Assembly (NCBI GenBank): GCA_027943335.1
Contig: BSBK01000520.1
Span: forward strand, 64,501 to 128,500
Origin: Chamaecyparis obtusa
Lineage: Eukaryota; Streptophyta; Pinopsida; Cupressales; Cupressaceae
Direction: 5' to 3'
Length of the DNA: 64,000 nucleotides
The notes under the pieces are model-generated. The model was given only the letters and a program-made list of their open reading frames with translations, was not told where the DNA came from and did no database searches. This document shows positions 1 to 12,064 of this stretch, in pieces. The position numbers and the translations under genes were made by a program. Within the stretch, counting starts at the first letter, position 1, and the number at the start of each line of letters is the position of its first letter.

Positions 1-1362
1 GATCTGAAGTTTCATTGATTGGATTAGCGATAAACACAATCTTCTATGTGCCCTTTCTTCTACCTATAATTCATCACAACATTCCTCCCAGAAATCCTCT
101 AGGTGAGGTACAGGAAACATGTGAGACCTAAGTCCTAAACTGCCACTGGCATAATTTTTATTATCAAATCCCACTCTTTCAGTATAATATTTGAAATCAA
201 AATGATGAATGTCACTTCCAATACTAACAACATCTTCCATAGTTTTACATGAGAATTTTCCTAATGATATAGGGAAAGCCTTTTACCATTCTTCTTCAGA
301 GAGAAATCTTTTCAAGATAGTAGTGAGTTGTCTGCAAATTTTGGCTAGGATGAAATAATCAAATGCATACCTAGGAAATCTCATTGGTGGATCTTCAAAA
401 CCCCCAATCCTGATATAGGTAAATCTAGGAAATTGAATGTAAGAGCTTCCATACTTTTTTACCAACTCTTGGGCTTCTAAACTAATCCTCTTGTCAGAGA
501 TACTAGCTAATTCAAAACATAATTTACCCATGAATGTGTCATGCACCCTTCTATAATTTTCAACAACATTGTCCTTCCATAGAATTGGATAATATTCATA
601 GACACACATGTCTATAGCCCAAGGTTTGTGTGGCATTCCATGCCATTATCTATTGTAGGAAAATCAATACATGAGATAGGAGGATATAAAGAAATCGCTA
701 CCAATCAATTTATAAGTGTTGAGCTATTCTCTAAGGGAACTGGCAATTAATTCAGCCCAATTTAGGAGTTACGTTCCTTCTAGGATGGTTTGAATGTAAA
801 AATAAATCCAATAATAGAAAATAAAAGCTACTTGAGACCCCCTTACTATATGCAACATCACCATTAAATCACTGATATATGGGTGGACATGGGTTCTATT
901 TAATTTCTTGGGCAAACATGAACCCCCTCTTTGTGGGTTCACCAACCATCTTTTAGCTATAGAAGTGCAATTTGCATCCCTATTTTCATTGAACTTAACA
1001 ATAGATTGTGCAGGAGAAAAGGTGGAGAAGGTATTTTCTGGGATTTGTAGTGCTTGAGTCACCATTTCTCTATTAACAGGCATAAGGACACTACCATCTT
1101 TCTTTCTAATTGACTATGTTTGTGCATCATAGTTCCTTATGTAGTCAAGGATTAATTTAGGGAAAATGGCAGTAGGAGGAAATGTCATTGCCGAACATAA
1201 ACCACTGTGTAGAATCTCCAAAGCTAGAGTACCTTCTAGGGAATTTAGAAGATGGGAAGGCAAGTTTTCCACATTATAATCTTCTAGGTCTATATCTGAC
1301 ACTATGGGGCCATCACATACTAAACTTGAAGTGTTCCCAAATAGATGAAAATTTGACCTCAT
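1..1362 (-). pseudogene. ORF-X copy 1, unidentified retrotransposon-associated protein (partial, left edge)
   Basis: I do not recognise this protein. Reading leftwards it is open in long pieces (1362-1114, 1083-769, 636-283) separated by stops or frameshifts, and it continues past base 1. Visible features are a segment beginning MPVNREMVTQALQIPE, a conserved stretch around WLVNPQRGG, a hydrophobic stretch (about 780-860) and an acidic/aromatic segment around PHKPWAID. Positions 1 to about 997 match 11,079-12,064 closely, so it is a repeated coding unit and not a single-copy gene. It lies about 1.1 kb downstream of the integrase end of the gypsy element to its right and on the same strand, so it is probably that element's extra 3' ORF. 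Its N-terminal part vaguely resembles plant 'putative transposon protein' domains, but I cannot establish that. Confidence 0.6.
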
Positions 1363-2440
1363 GACTGTAGAAATTTAATTTTCTATTCACCTTTTAGACT
1401 ACTAAATTTGAAAATATCATGAGGGTAATGTCCAAACTCACCTTATTTTTGCAGAAGATTTTGATCACAGGAGCTCCACAGTTCTTACTTCCACGCACTA
1501 GCTTCTTAATAATAAAACACTTAGGAATTTTAATAAAAAGGCTTAACTTAAATAGAACTGTAAGGGATTAATCATTTATTACAAATCTTTCATGGAAAGA
1601 GAAGAAAATATTCAATTTGACATCTTACGCATGCAATCCATAATTACCATTTAAGAAAATCCTAAGGTCAGTAAAAATAATGATTATTCAGATCTCTCGG
1701 GTGTACTTTAAAAACCACTTGCCATAACTAGCATTAAATGCTTTCTCTCCTCTGGGCCCCGCTTCTTAACCATCACCAGATTCTCCTCTCTTTCATAATC
1801 CTCCCATATTCCTTCGAATAAGAAAGAACCAAGTTCATGATTTTTCAACACTATTCAAATATGTTCAAACCTATTCAAGGTTTGTGAACTTCTGAGTTAG
1901 CCCAATTGTTGATTTGAAAGCCAGGGTATGTCACAAACCAATAACTGATGTGTTAGAATCTTCTTAAGTCTTAGTAGTAGGTAGATGTCCTTTATTTTAT
2001 TATCATCTTTTCATGTCTTCTCAAATGGTGAAATTAATATGAACATCCTTGAATGGGCTTGGACACCGTTCAAGGCTATTCAAAGGTGTTCAAGCGTGTT
2101 CAAGAAAAATAAGGTTTACAAAATTTCAAGAAACTAAAAACCAAAACATGACCTCAAAATTTTGATCGATTATGACCGAGCTTAAGTTGCACAAGACAAG
2201 GAAAAACTGAAAAAGGAGCAAGGTTTATTCAACACAAAACTCAAATAAAAGAAAGAAGGACTAGTATCAAAATGGGACTAACATTGGCTCTGACTGGGGA
2301 CTATTTTTTGAGAAAAAGGTAGAGAACTCAGAACTCTAGTTTCAAAAAAATGAAAGGGAAAGACAACACACCCAAACAAAAATTGGAAAGGAAACCTAAC
2401 CTAATATGTACAAGACAAAACTTCAAAAGGAGAAACTCAC
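1363..2440. other. Non-coding spacer between integrase and ORF-X
   Basis: No coding stretch is recognised. The segment contains scattered copies of a short TTCAAG / GTTCAA motif, clustered at about 1840-1890 and 2040-2105, and AT-rich unique-looking sequence. It is probably the untranslated spacer of the gypsy element. Confidence 0.4.
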
Positions 2441-3540
2441 AACTTTAACAACTTTAAATCTTTCCCATTATAGGAATACGACCAGATTGATCCACCAGGA
2501 TAAGCTAACTTAAAAGCATTAGATCCCAACTCTTCTTCAATGAGAAAAGGTCCTTTCCACAAGAATTCAAACTTACTATGAGCCCCCTTTGGTTCCTTCC
2601 TTTTGTCCTAGAGCAGTACTTGATCTCCTTTCATAAATTTTTGAGGCCAGGCTTTCCTGTCAAAGATTTTTTTGACTTTAAGTTGATGCTCTGTGATTCT
2701 ATCTACTAGCACTTCCCTTTCAGCTTCTAGTTTATGTAAATACATGATTCTTTTTTCAAGGGAATCTTTGAAAGCTTGGTCTTCAATAGAAGCTTGTAGT
2801 TTAATGGCCGATAATTCCAAAGGAAGAGACACTTATGCCCCTACACCATATACTAACTCAAATGGTACCATGTCAATTGCCCTTTTTGGTGTTATTTTGT
2901 CTGCCTAGAAGGCTTCAAAGAGCTTTTTGTACCATTTTTTACCATTATCATCCACCGGTGTTTTCATAATGGCTACTAGGTTTTTATTGCTCAATTTCGA
3001 CTACCCATTCCCTTGAGGAAAATAATCAGATGAGTGAGATAGGGAAATACTATGGTCATAAAATTAGCTCTTGAGATGAAAAATAGGTAGCATTATCTAT
3101 CACAATCTTTTGAGGCACTCCAAAATGCACCAAGATGTTATTATTCAAGAAGTCGCACACCACTTGGGAATTTTCTTTCTTGGTTGGAATGGCCTCAACT
3201 CACTTGGTGAAATAATTTGTTTCTGTCAGAATATAGATATCACCTACAGTAGATGAGGGATTAAAAAGGCCTACGAAATCTAGTCCCCACTGAATGAAGG
3301 GCTCATTGACAATGATGGGTTTCAAGGGTAATGCTGCCAATTGAGGTTTTCCAGAAAACAAATGACACTTCTCACACCTTCTGACAAATGTATAAGAGTC
3401 TTTGAACATGCCTGGCCAATAGAAATAATTGTGGAGAATCTTGAAAGAAATGACTAAAGAGGAAAAGTGACCACCACAAGCTTCTTTGTGAAAGGTTCTT
3501 AATAGTTGCATCTATTTCTCCTTATCCACACATGTAAGGA
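2440..3540 (-). pseudogene. Ty3/gypsy integrase (degenerate)
   Basis: Integrase portion of the gypsy polyprotein, which would insert the element cDNA into chromosomes. The N-terminal zinc-binding motif is visible in 3511-3200 (FHKEACGGH, then CEKCHLF), followed by the first core Asp in GLDFVGLF. A second core Asp (KIVIDNATYF) lies near 3100 after a stop. The C-terminal domain ends near 2440 with the typical pattern KGDQVLL-stop-DKRKEPKG, then FEFLWKGPF. The stop after VLL replaces a Trp codon. Stops and frameshifts between about 2830 and 3200 disrupt the region of the third catalytic residue. The order RT, RNase H, integrase fits Ty3/gypsy. Confidence 0.85.
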
Positions 3541-3613
3541 AAGTTTCGTCAACACCTCTTTTGAACAATACACCCTGCCATATCACATACTTTGTTGCTT
3601 GCAGCCTCAAATT

Positions 3614-4160
3614 TCATCTTTCCTTTGGGGTTAATGGGGAAGGACATTCTCTGTAAGTCAAATAATATGCTATATCATAGAACCAAGGATCAATCAAGCT
3701 TACCAATAGTGCATGTGATACCCCATTTCCAAGCTCTCCTTCCTGTTTCGGATTCTCCACTATGAATTTACACAATCCTTGTCCTCTAGCCAATTTCATA
3801 GGTTTTATTGTCAAATTATATTCCTGTAATTTTTTTACCCACACTTCTCTTTTATTCATGGCTATTTCTTTTTGTGTAAGTAGACTTTTTATAGAATAAT
3901 TAGGAACAAATACCATAAAGTGTGAATGAAGAATATAAAACCTAAACTATTTGATAGCTTTGACAACTACAAAAGCTTTCTTTTCAATAGTTGAATACTT
4001 GAGTTCATGCTTTTTAAGGGGAGTACTCATGAAAGAAATTGGTGCTTCATTTTCTATATCATTCTTTTGAGTAAGAATTATAGATAAGGAATGCTCAGTA
4101 TCATAGCAATAAATAATAAAATCCTTTTTATAATCAGGGTGGACTAAAGAAGGAGCATTT
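3614..4160 (-). pseudogene. Ty3/gypsy RNase H and tether region (degenerate)
   Basis: Follows the RT thumb. The frame reads PSLVHPDYKKDFIIYCYDTEHSL, continues through ISFMSTPLKKHELKYS, and runs on into 3916-3614 (FVPNYSIKSLLTQKEIA), all typical of the canonical RNase H of plant gypsy polyproteins. A stop near the KAIK-stop-FRFYIL junction breaks it. It lies between RT and integrase, its normal place. The enzyme would degrade the RNA strand of the RNA/DNA hybrid during reverse transcription; this copy is not functional. Confidence 0.75.
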
Positions 4161-4161
4161 A

Positions 4162-5060
4162 CTATAGTGTCTTGATCTCATTGAAAGCTTCTTTACCATC
4201 TTCAGTCCATTTGAAATGTTGTTTTTCACTCATCATTCCCACAATGTGTCTAGTCAACTTAGAAAAATCTGGCACAAATGCTCGCAGAAAATTAATCTGA
4301 CCGAAGAAATATTTTACCCCAATTCTACTTGATGGAAGACTTAGCTGTTGAATAACTTTCACACTTTTAGGATCAATTCTTATCCCTCCCTTAGAAACTA
4401 TATGGCCCAATAATTTACCCTCCATTACACAAAAGATAGATTTTTTGGGGTTGAGTGAAATGTCATGATCTTGACATCTTTGAAGAATAGATTGAAGATC
4501 CCTGAGATGGTGCTTTCACCTTTGAGAATAGACTGTTAGATCATCAAGATATATAACAATAATTCTATTCTTCATATCAACAAAGGAAGAATCCATATCC
4601 ATCTGGAAGGTTGCCCCAACATTTATCAGACCGAATGGCATTCTATTATATGCAAATGTTCCCCAAGGTGTAGTAAAAGCAATTTTATGCTTATCATTTT
4701 ATGCCACACTGACCTAGTTATATCCTAAGAATCTGTCAAGCCTTGACATAATCTCAGATCCTGCAACAGTCTGTAAAACATGTTACATCTTTGGTAAAGC
4801 ATAGTTATCCTTCAAGCTTTCTTGGTTCAAGTTGTGAAAGTCCACGTAGATTCTTATTTCACCATTCTTCTTTCTCACCAGGACAATATTCGCAATCAAT
4901 GTAGAGTGGTGAATCAGGTATATAATCCTTTCTTTCAACATTTTGTCTACCTCTCATAGTATAGCTTCTGAAACTTTGGGATTATAACTATGCAGCTTTT
5001 GTCTAAAAGGCTTACATTCTGGTTTGAGGGGTATGTTGTGACTAAAAATTCCACCTTTGA
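4162..5060 (-). pseudogene. Ty3/gypsy reverse transcriptase (degenerate)
   Basis: Reverse transcriptase domain of the gypsy polyprotein. The catalytic YLDD motif is intact at 4540-4551 within RIIVIYLDDLTVYSQ. Upstream, near 4790-5020, are the early RT blocks (CKPFRQKLHSYNPKV, then VRKKNGEIRIYVDFHNLNQ). Downstream, 4425-4162 carries the thumb and connection (LLGHIVSKGGIRIDPKSV, then FKWTEDGKEAFNEI). Stops interrupt the frame between blocks. Sequence style and the upstream IPKGLVSLE linker resemble Tat-type elements. Confidence 0.85.
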
Positions 5061-5152
5061 AATCCTTAAGGTCATTATAACTCCAGGAAAAAACATTTGT
5101 ATAGGTAATTAGCAATGATTGAAGCATTTCTTTTTCCTACAAAGAAAGATTC

Positions 5153-5917
5153 TCACACAGATATCCATTTAGGCTGTGACTTATCTTCTATATTGATTTT
5201 TTCATACTCTTTTAGTACTTTAGGAGGTGGGTTACCCTTTCCTGAGAAGCAACTATCATCTCTTCTAGAAAATAAACTTTCTAGTGAAACCAAACCTTTA
5301 GGAATCTTATTACCTTTTAAATGAACCACCTCTTTTAACGCCTGGCTTTTAGAATCAAGTTCTTCACATGTTTCATTTGCCCCTTCAAAATAAGTGGAAG
5401 CAAAAACCTCTACACAGGCCATAAATTCTTTAATACTGGTGTCATCTTCAAACACCTGCAAATGTTCAACATTGTCAGGGACTACTGGTTTGTAAATCTT
5501 CTCTATTTTATAAAGATCTATCTTGAAATATGGATGAGGAAGCAATAAGGAGGCTGAAAAAACCAAATAATCCTCCCTTAAATTTAAACTTCTCAGGATA
5601 GCCTCGATTGAAAAGGCATCAAAGGCTTCAATCTCTTTCCAAATCAAATCTCTATAATGTCTTAGCCATTCATTCTTCATAGAAAATTGACCCTTGACTT
5701 TTTTAACTATATGTTGAGCATCTCCTCTGGCAATAAGGATTTTAATCCCATGATCTTTCGCTTCTTGTAAGCCTAGTAGTAAAGCTTCATACTCAGCGGT
5801 GTTATTGGTGTTCTTAAAATCTAACTTAAAAGAAAATGGTAAGTATTGTCCATCAGGGCCTTTAAGTACCACCCCAGCTCTTGATCCTACATTTGCACAA
5901 CTACCATCAAATTCCAT
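5153..5917 (-). pseudogene. Additional RNase H-like domain plus pre-RT linker
   Basis: An open stretch of 254 codons. Its first ~100 residues form an RNase H-like fold of the type found as a second RNase H in plant Tat elements: Asp4 in MEFDGSCANVG, Glu42 in NNTAEYEALLLGL, Asp66 in ARGDAQHIV, so the D-E-D triad is present. The remainder is a linker ending in IPKGLVSLESLFSR, which normally lies directly before RT. The domain therefore sits between protease and RT, while a canonical RNase H is also present after RT (about 3.6-4.16 kb). The additional placement is seen directly; the Tat assignment comes from family knowledge. Confidence 0.75.
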
Positions 5918-6070
5918 TGACCAAATTTGAGCAACCTCATCCTAAACTTTTGAAATAGGAGAAACTTCATTAGCCATGATTACATAATTCCCAAATTCAC
6001 ACTTTTGATATAAAATCTTAGCTTTCAGGTCATTTGAAGGAAAGATTGTGTACTTATTCTTTGCCTTCGG

Positions 6071-6424
6071 TTACAACTTAACCTTCTTATTTTCCACAGG
6101 AATCACTGCTTCAGACCAGCCCATCTTAATTATCCCTCCCATATCTCTACAAATGGTTCTACTCAAAAATATTCCATAGCTTGTTGGGATATCAACTACA
6201 AGAATTGTTAATTTTAACCTCTTATCTGGATGGATAGCTAGGACAGCTTGAGCATCCTTCACTTGACCTATTAGAGGTACTTGTTTACCATCCATTGAAT
6301 AACATCTCCCAAAAATCTTTGTCAGATTCATGCCAAGGGCTTTAGCAACTAAAGACAACATAATGTTATTAGATACCCCTGAGTCTATGATACAATTGCT
6401 CAATTTAAGACTATTAAGGAGCAA
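6071..6424 (-). pseudogene. Ty3/gypsy aspartic protease
   Basis: Retroviral-type aspartic protease that would cleave the Gag-Pol polyprotein. The active-site motif IIDSGVSNNIM is near the start (residues ~12-22), and a downstream block YGIFLSRTICRDMGG corresponds to the flap/second-half motif of plant gypsy proteases. It lies between gag (right) and the additional RNase H-like domain (left), on the same strand. The piece is open, but it is separated from its neighbours by stops. Confidence 0.8.
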
Positions 6425-6505
6425 GGATATATAAAAAGGATCAGGCTTTTGGGTTTAATGAATATCAAAATTAGTTTCTAAAGTAGAGGCATTGGATGAA
6501 TTAGT

Positions 6506-8150
6506 CTAGTTGACATTTTTTGGAGGAACTACTAAAGGGGGTTGGATAAAAGAATTAGATTGATTGGTTGTACATTGGCTAGAAGAAGAAGAGTCAGGGG
6601 ATTCACCCTTAACATATTTAATTAACTTGTCAAGTTCTTTTGGATTTAATCTTAAATACTCAGTGGGTGAAATTTGGATAGCATAAGATTGACAAAACTC
6701 AATAATCTCAAATGAGGGGACTTGTGTGTCTTTTTGCAATATCTTAAATTTAGGGGACTTTACACTTGAAAAAGGTGTATTACTTATAGGTTCTTTAGTC
6801 TTGGTAGAAGCATTTGATGTGGATGGATTGGGTTTAGGAGAGTTCTGATTGTGAGTGAGCATAGCACATGCTGAATCTTCAAGAGTGACTAAAATATCTC
6901 CTCTTTCGGAGTCTGATTGATATTCTAGGTAAAGTGAGCCGGAGTCACCAAGTCACTTTTGAGTCATTTCTTCAACTTTCACTTCCCCTAATACATCTAG
7001 GGTTTCTCCCATTTTCATGTGTCTCATCATATCTGGACATCTATCACCATCATGATCTATTGTTAAAATGGAAATAACACATAACCCCCTCTCTAGACAA
7101 AGTTTCAAGGACAAGTCTGGGCTAAGTTGAGGGTAAAAGGGGAGTTTTACCATGCCATTGACCAGGCTATTTTTTGTTAGCATCTTTATATGCAAGAGGG
7201 TAAGTTGATCCTTGTTTTGGAAATTACCTTTTTAGCACAATCACATCATTCATTAACCTTTGAACCACTGGATCTGAACAAGAAGTAGAAGCTTGAGAGT
7301 GTGGAGCCTGAAGATCTTTCTTCCACTTCCTTGTTCTGATCAAATCATCTTCTAATTCTACTGCTTGACTCTGAGCAGTTGCCAAGTCCATTGGCCTATT
7401 CCTCCTAAGATCAAAACCAATGCTTGGGGGCATGAAATTTACAAAAAAAAACCATTCTTGATTTTTAAGGGTCGGCCTTTTATCAGTAGGAATCTTATGG
7501 ATGACTTTATTATACCGGACCACATAATCTCTTATTGGCTCATGGATTTCCTTTTTCATCTAGGTAAGTTGTGCTAACAAGGAATTCTCATCATCTATGC
7601 TTTTGAAATGGCCTTCAAAAGAGGTTTTCATGGAGTTCCACTCAATTATGGATCCTGCAAGAAGGTGACCAAACTACTCTGCTTCTCCTTCTATGAGAGT
7701 TTGATTGAAAATTTTAACTACTACATCTTTAGTTTTCACTGCTAAAATTCTAGTAGCTACATTGAAATAATTAAAATGTTCCTCTACAAATACTTTTCCA
7801 TCACCGGAGAATTTTGGAAGGACATCTTTGGCTCCTTTAGGAAGAGCATGATGACTAGGTAAGGCTAAAGGGCCTACTATAGCACCCTATGGTTGAGCCA
7901 TTATTACGGTTGGAAAGATAGTTACAAGTGGATGGGGCTGGATGCCTGACAAAGTGAGGGCTTGCTAAATGCTATTAGATGTAGAGATGTTAGATGTGTT
8001 TCTAGATGAGGAAGGAGGTCTACTTTTTTCTTTACGTCTAGAAACAAAATTATTTTTTAGTTGAAGGTTTTGCAATTCTTCAAAGAAATAATTAGGTATA
8101 CCCTCCCTTCTTTGGGACCTTGTATAGCACTGAGAATCTAGACTCACCAA
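6506..8150 (-). pseudogene. Ty3/gypsy gag region (degenerate)
   Basis: Capsid region in pieces: 8150-7965 (N-terminal, basic and Ser-rich), about 7900-7560, 7559-7224, 7195-6953 and 6862-6506. The strongest signal is the Retrotrans_gag-like block FVEEHFNYFNVATRILAV, WNSMKTSFEGHF, then KKEIHEPIRDYVVRYNKV and VELEDDLIRTRKWKK. A remnant that may derive from a zinc knuckle (C...HDGDRC) lies near 7080. The 6862-6506 piece is a Ser/Thr/Pro-rich spacer before protease. Several stops and frameshifts are present. Confidence 0.75.
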
Positions 8151-8450
8151 GTTTCTGAGTCCTCTAGATAGCTTTACTCACAAATTAGGCAATTGGGAGA
8201 CCTCTCAAACATTCACCGATGTATTCTTCTTCATCCAAGACCAAAAGAACTTGTTGATATTGTTGATTACTAGTTTTCTCTTTCTAGGCAAGGACATTCA
8301 AGTTTGCTTTAATATCTTCTTGTATATCATGGAAATTCAAGTTAGGTTGGACAACAGGAGGAAGTTCTTGTTGATTAGGTACAACATCAGCAAGTAGAAC
8401 CATATTTATGTATTAACAGAGTGACACACATTGATCTACATTGTTTGTGC

Positions 8451-8468
8451 TCCCCAGTAGAGTTTCCA
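8451..8468 (-). other. Primer-binding site of the gypsy element
   Basis: On the minus strand this reads TGGAAACTCTACTGGGGA, a mutated form of the TGGCGACTCTGCTGGGGA-type site used by many plant gypsy elements. It sits between gag and the presumptive LTR, as expected. Confidence 0.6.
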
Positions 8469-8469
8469 A

Positions 8470-9255
8470 AAATCTATTAGTAAATAGATTTGTCCTATAT
8501 TTTATCTTTCTCAAGACAATTTCTCTATTACCCTTTTAAAGACAAATATTTACTAACAGTTGGGTAAGTGTTCACTACAATCAATTGCCTCTGAATTTTA
8601 AATTTAGGTACAACTCCGTAAAACTAATTTTCAATGAATTCCATTTATCTTATTTTATAGATCAGCTTTTAACTTGAAAGCTTCAAAAGGTTTCCATATC
8701 GTTGTTAGATGACTAGCTTTTTAAATAATCTTTCCATAGAAAACAAGACATGCAGTAGTAGAAAAATCATAGTTTTTTACTTTCCATAATATTTTTGAGA
8801 TAAAGTAGGTCAAAGAACAAACCACTGAAATGAATATCTAACAAGGATCACTGATAACATCAAGATACTGATTTGAAATTTTTAATGCAATAGAGAATGG
8901 ATTAAAATGTTACCACAGAATGTGCATCCACTCATTCAAAATAACACATATTTGAAATATAGTAAGATTGATATATTAATTGTCTTTGCAACATAGACAA
9001 AAGCAAGAAAAGTATATATATGAGTACTTCTATAGAAAAATTGATATATCGGAAAAATTTTCTTCTAATAAACTATAAAGCTGGAAAATACTAGTGCTAT
9101 TCCAAAATTTTCTAACCCTTTCTTTAATGCTACTAAACTACTTATTTTTGCAAAGCCAAGAGGTCTCTCAAAAAACCTGACCTCTCAATTAAAATAGTTT
9201 AAAGAGTAACCAAAGAAAAAGGGATACATGGCCTTAAGATTTTTTCAGACAGTTG
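8470..9255 (-). repeat. Presumptive LTR of the gypsy element (ends not resolved)
   Basis: Non-coding AT-rich sequence between the primer-binding site (8451-8468) and the end of ORF-X copy 2 (9264). By position it should be the 5' LTR of the gag-pol unit on its left, and possibly also the 3' LTR of the element carrying ORF-X copy 2 on its right. Clean TG...CA ends could not be fixed by eye, and no second copy lies in the window. Confidence 0.4.
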
Positions 9256-9263
9256 AAAAATAA

Positions 9264-12064
9264 TTAAATTTCAAGATCTGCTTCCTTGTTAGTAGCATGC
9301 TCCTCATCTCCTGTGAGACTCTCCCCTTTAGCTGCAGTAGATTGTGTTTCCTCCCATTGCTTGTGTGCCTGGATAAGCTCCTTTGTGAGCTGCAAATGAG
9401 GAACTTTGATGTTCACTAACCTTTTCATCACCATTTCTTTATCCCACTTAGATTTCTTGATCTTATCAATTATTGCAAGAAGCTGGTCTATGTAGATATA
9501 CAACATAGATTCAATCCTGGCCACCTGTGTGAAATCTAAAGATTTAGGGTTAGCCTTTTCTTTAATTTTCCTCATGGTAGTTTCAAATACTCCAAGGGCT
9601 TCTTTTACATCCTTCTCTCCATGACTGGTCATATATGTATGAGAAAATTTAATCACTTTCAGTTCATTCATCATTGTTTTCTGCAGTTGTTTGATTTCAT
9701 TCTCACTGTCTTTATTTTTAGAAATGGTACTCCTGATAGTGCTGAGGTGCCAGCTGAAATTATTCCTAAGAATGAAAAAGGTAGCTTCATTAGGTGATTT
9801 CACAAATTTATCTATGTAGAACTTCATGAACTCATACTTCTCAATTTCCAAAAACTTGGACATGGCTGTAAACCATTTTTCCTCTTCTCTATCCCACACT
9901 TGTCTCTATGTCTGTAACTCCCCTATGAAAGAATTTGTATAAAAAAGAATATCCTGAGCATCCTTGAGATATCTAAATCCACTGTTAATAAATTCATTGA
10001 TCCATTCATCCACTGAAGATACTAGGGCTCGACCTCGTTGAACCTAACTCAAGAAATTCTTACTCTCGGTAGAGTCTGGGTCAAAAATTTGGGGAGACTA
10101 AACTAGTGGGGTAGCATCAAAGCTACAAGAAGTGTTAATGAACTATGACAATGTCATGATTGTCTATTTTAATTCTTTGTTTTCCCTTCCATCCTGCCCT
10201 AAAGAATACTGCATCTATTGAGTTTTTTCTTTGAATAAATGATTATTTCCTGCCCGGTCCATAGTTCCTAGCTTTAGTTTGGTGACTTAGAAAGCCTCTG
10301 CCCTAACATCTTGGTCTCCTTCATTTGGCCTATAGGTGGCTACCTCTATGGTCCACTTTCTTTTTTTCACATCTGTGAACATCTAGGCTGCACTTTTTAT
10401 CTTTTTGGTTTTTGGAGTTTTCTGTACATACTTACTAACAATATCCTTCACAGGGACTGAGAATAGAACCAAGCTACATTTTTTACTTACGGAAGAACCT
10501 AACCATTTTGGTGTGACATAGGACCTGGTGGATTGTTCAGGAGTCTTTGCTAGTGTACCAATCACTTCTAGCATTACATCATCCAGATCAAAAATATATT
10601 TTTCCACCTATTCATCTTCAACTATGTGGAACCTTACATCCTCCAACTTGTCTTCATCCAAATTAATTGTTAGAACATCTTCTTGCACCATGTTTGTTTT
10701 AACTCTTGATCTAGTCTTGGACCGTGTAATTCTTTGTGAAGGACCAACTGGTAGGGGATCAGCTATAACTTTCTTTCAGGTGTTCCTGACCTATGATTTC
10801 CCTGTAGACCCTGCATTTCCAATTTGTGCAGATTAATTAGAATAAAAAATTGGTGAACGTAAAGAAGTACTTCTAACTTCTTTTCCTATTTTAGATTCTT
10901 TCTTCTTTCTTCTTGATTGCAACCATTCATTAGTTAAATGAACCACACATATGGTCCTCTTCTCAATATTGTCCTCTTCTTCATTGGACCAATTAATAAT
11001 AGGATCACTTTTTTTAATTGACTTCTTGAAGCTGGGTTCAATCAAATTACACCCATCATCAGTTATCCCTTCTACATTGATATGAAGTCTCATTGATTGA
11101 AATTATGATATGCACAATCTACTATGTGCACTTTCCTCTACCTGTGATTTATCACAATCGTCCTCCCAGAAATCCTCTAGGTGAGGTACAAGAAACATGT
11201 GAGACCTAAGTCCTAAACTGCCACTGGCATAGTTTCTATTATCAAATCCCACTCTTTCAGTATATTATTTGAAATCAAAATGATGAATGTAACTTCCAAT
11301 ACTAATAGTGTCTGCCATAGTTTTACATGAGAATTTGCCTAATGATATAGGGAAAGCCTTTTCCCATTCTTCTTCAGGGAGAAATCTTTTCAAGCCAGTG
11401 GTGATTTGTCTTCAAATTTCAGCTAGGATGAAATAATCAAATGCATACCTAGGCAATCTCATTGGTGGATCTTCAAAACTCCCAATCCTAATGTAGGTAA
11501 ATCTAGGAAACTAAATGTAATAGACTCCATACTTGGTTACTAGCTCCTAGGCATCTAAACTAATCCTCTTGTCAGAGCTACCAGCTAATTTGAAACATAA
11601 TTTATCCATGAATGTGTCATGCACCCTTTTGTAATTTTCAACAACATTGTCCTTCTATAGAATTGGGTAATATTCATAGACACACATCTGTAGCCCAAGG
11701 TTTGTGTGGAATTCCATGCCATTGTCTCTTGTAGACCAAGAAATACATGGGATAGGAGGACATAAAGAAACCTCTACCAGTCAATTTAGAAGTGTTGAGC
11801 TATTCTCTAAGGGAAATGACAATTAATTCAGCCAAATCTAGGAGCTGCTTTCCTTCTAGGATGGTTTGAAGGTAAAAATAAATCCAATCAAAGAAAAGAT
11901 AAGCTACTTGAGACCCCCTTACTCTATGCAACATCACCATTAAATCAATGATATATGGGTGGACATGGGTTCTATTAAATTTCTTAGGAAAATGTGAACC
12001 TCCTCTTTGTGGGTTCACCAACCAGCTTTTAGCTATAAAAGTGTGATTTACATCCCTATTTTCA
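9264..12064 (-). pseudogene. ORF-X copy 2, unidentified protein, N-terminus lost at copia junction
   Basis: Second copy of the unknown coding unit at 1-1362, extending it to its C-terminus. 12,064-11,079 matches copy 1. Then come a charged segment (11,093-10,833), a segment with MEKYIFDLDDVMLEV (10,607-10,383) and an open 211-residue C-terminal part (9899-9264) that is Lys/Glu-rich with heptad-like hydrophobic spacing, suggesting coiled coil. Combining the copies, the original protein would have been roughly 1000 residues. It ends just before the presumptive gypsy LTR, and its start is replaced by copia sequence at about 12,064. Function unknown. Confidence 0.6.
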
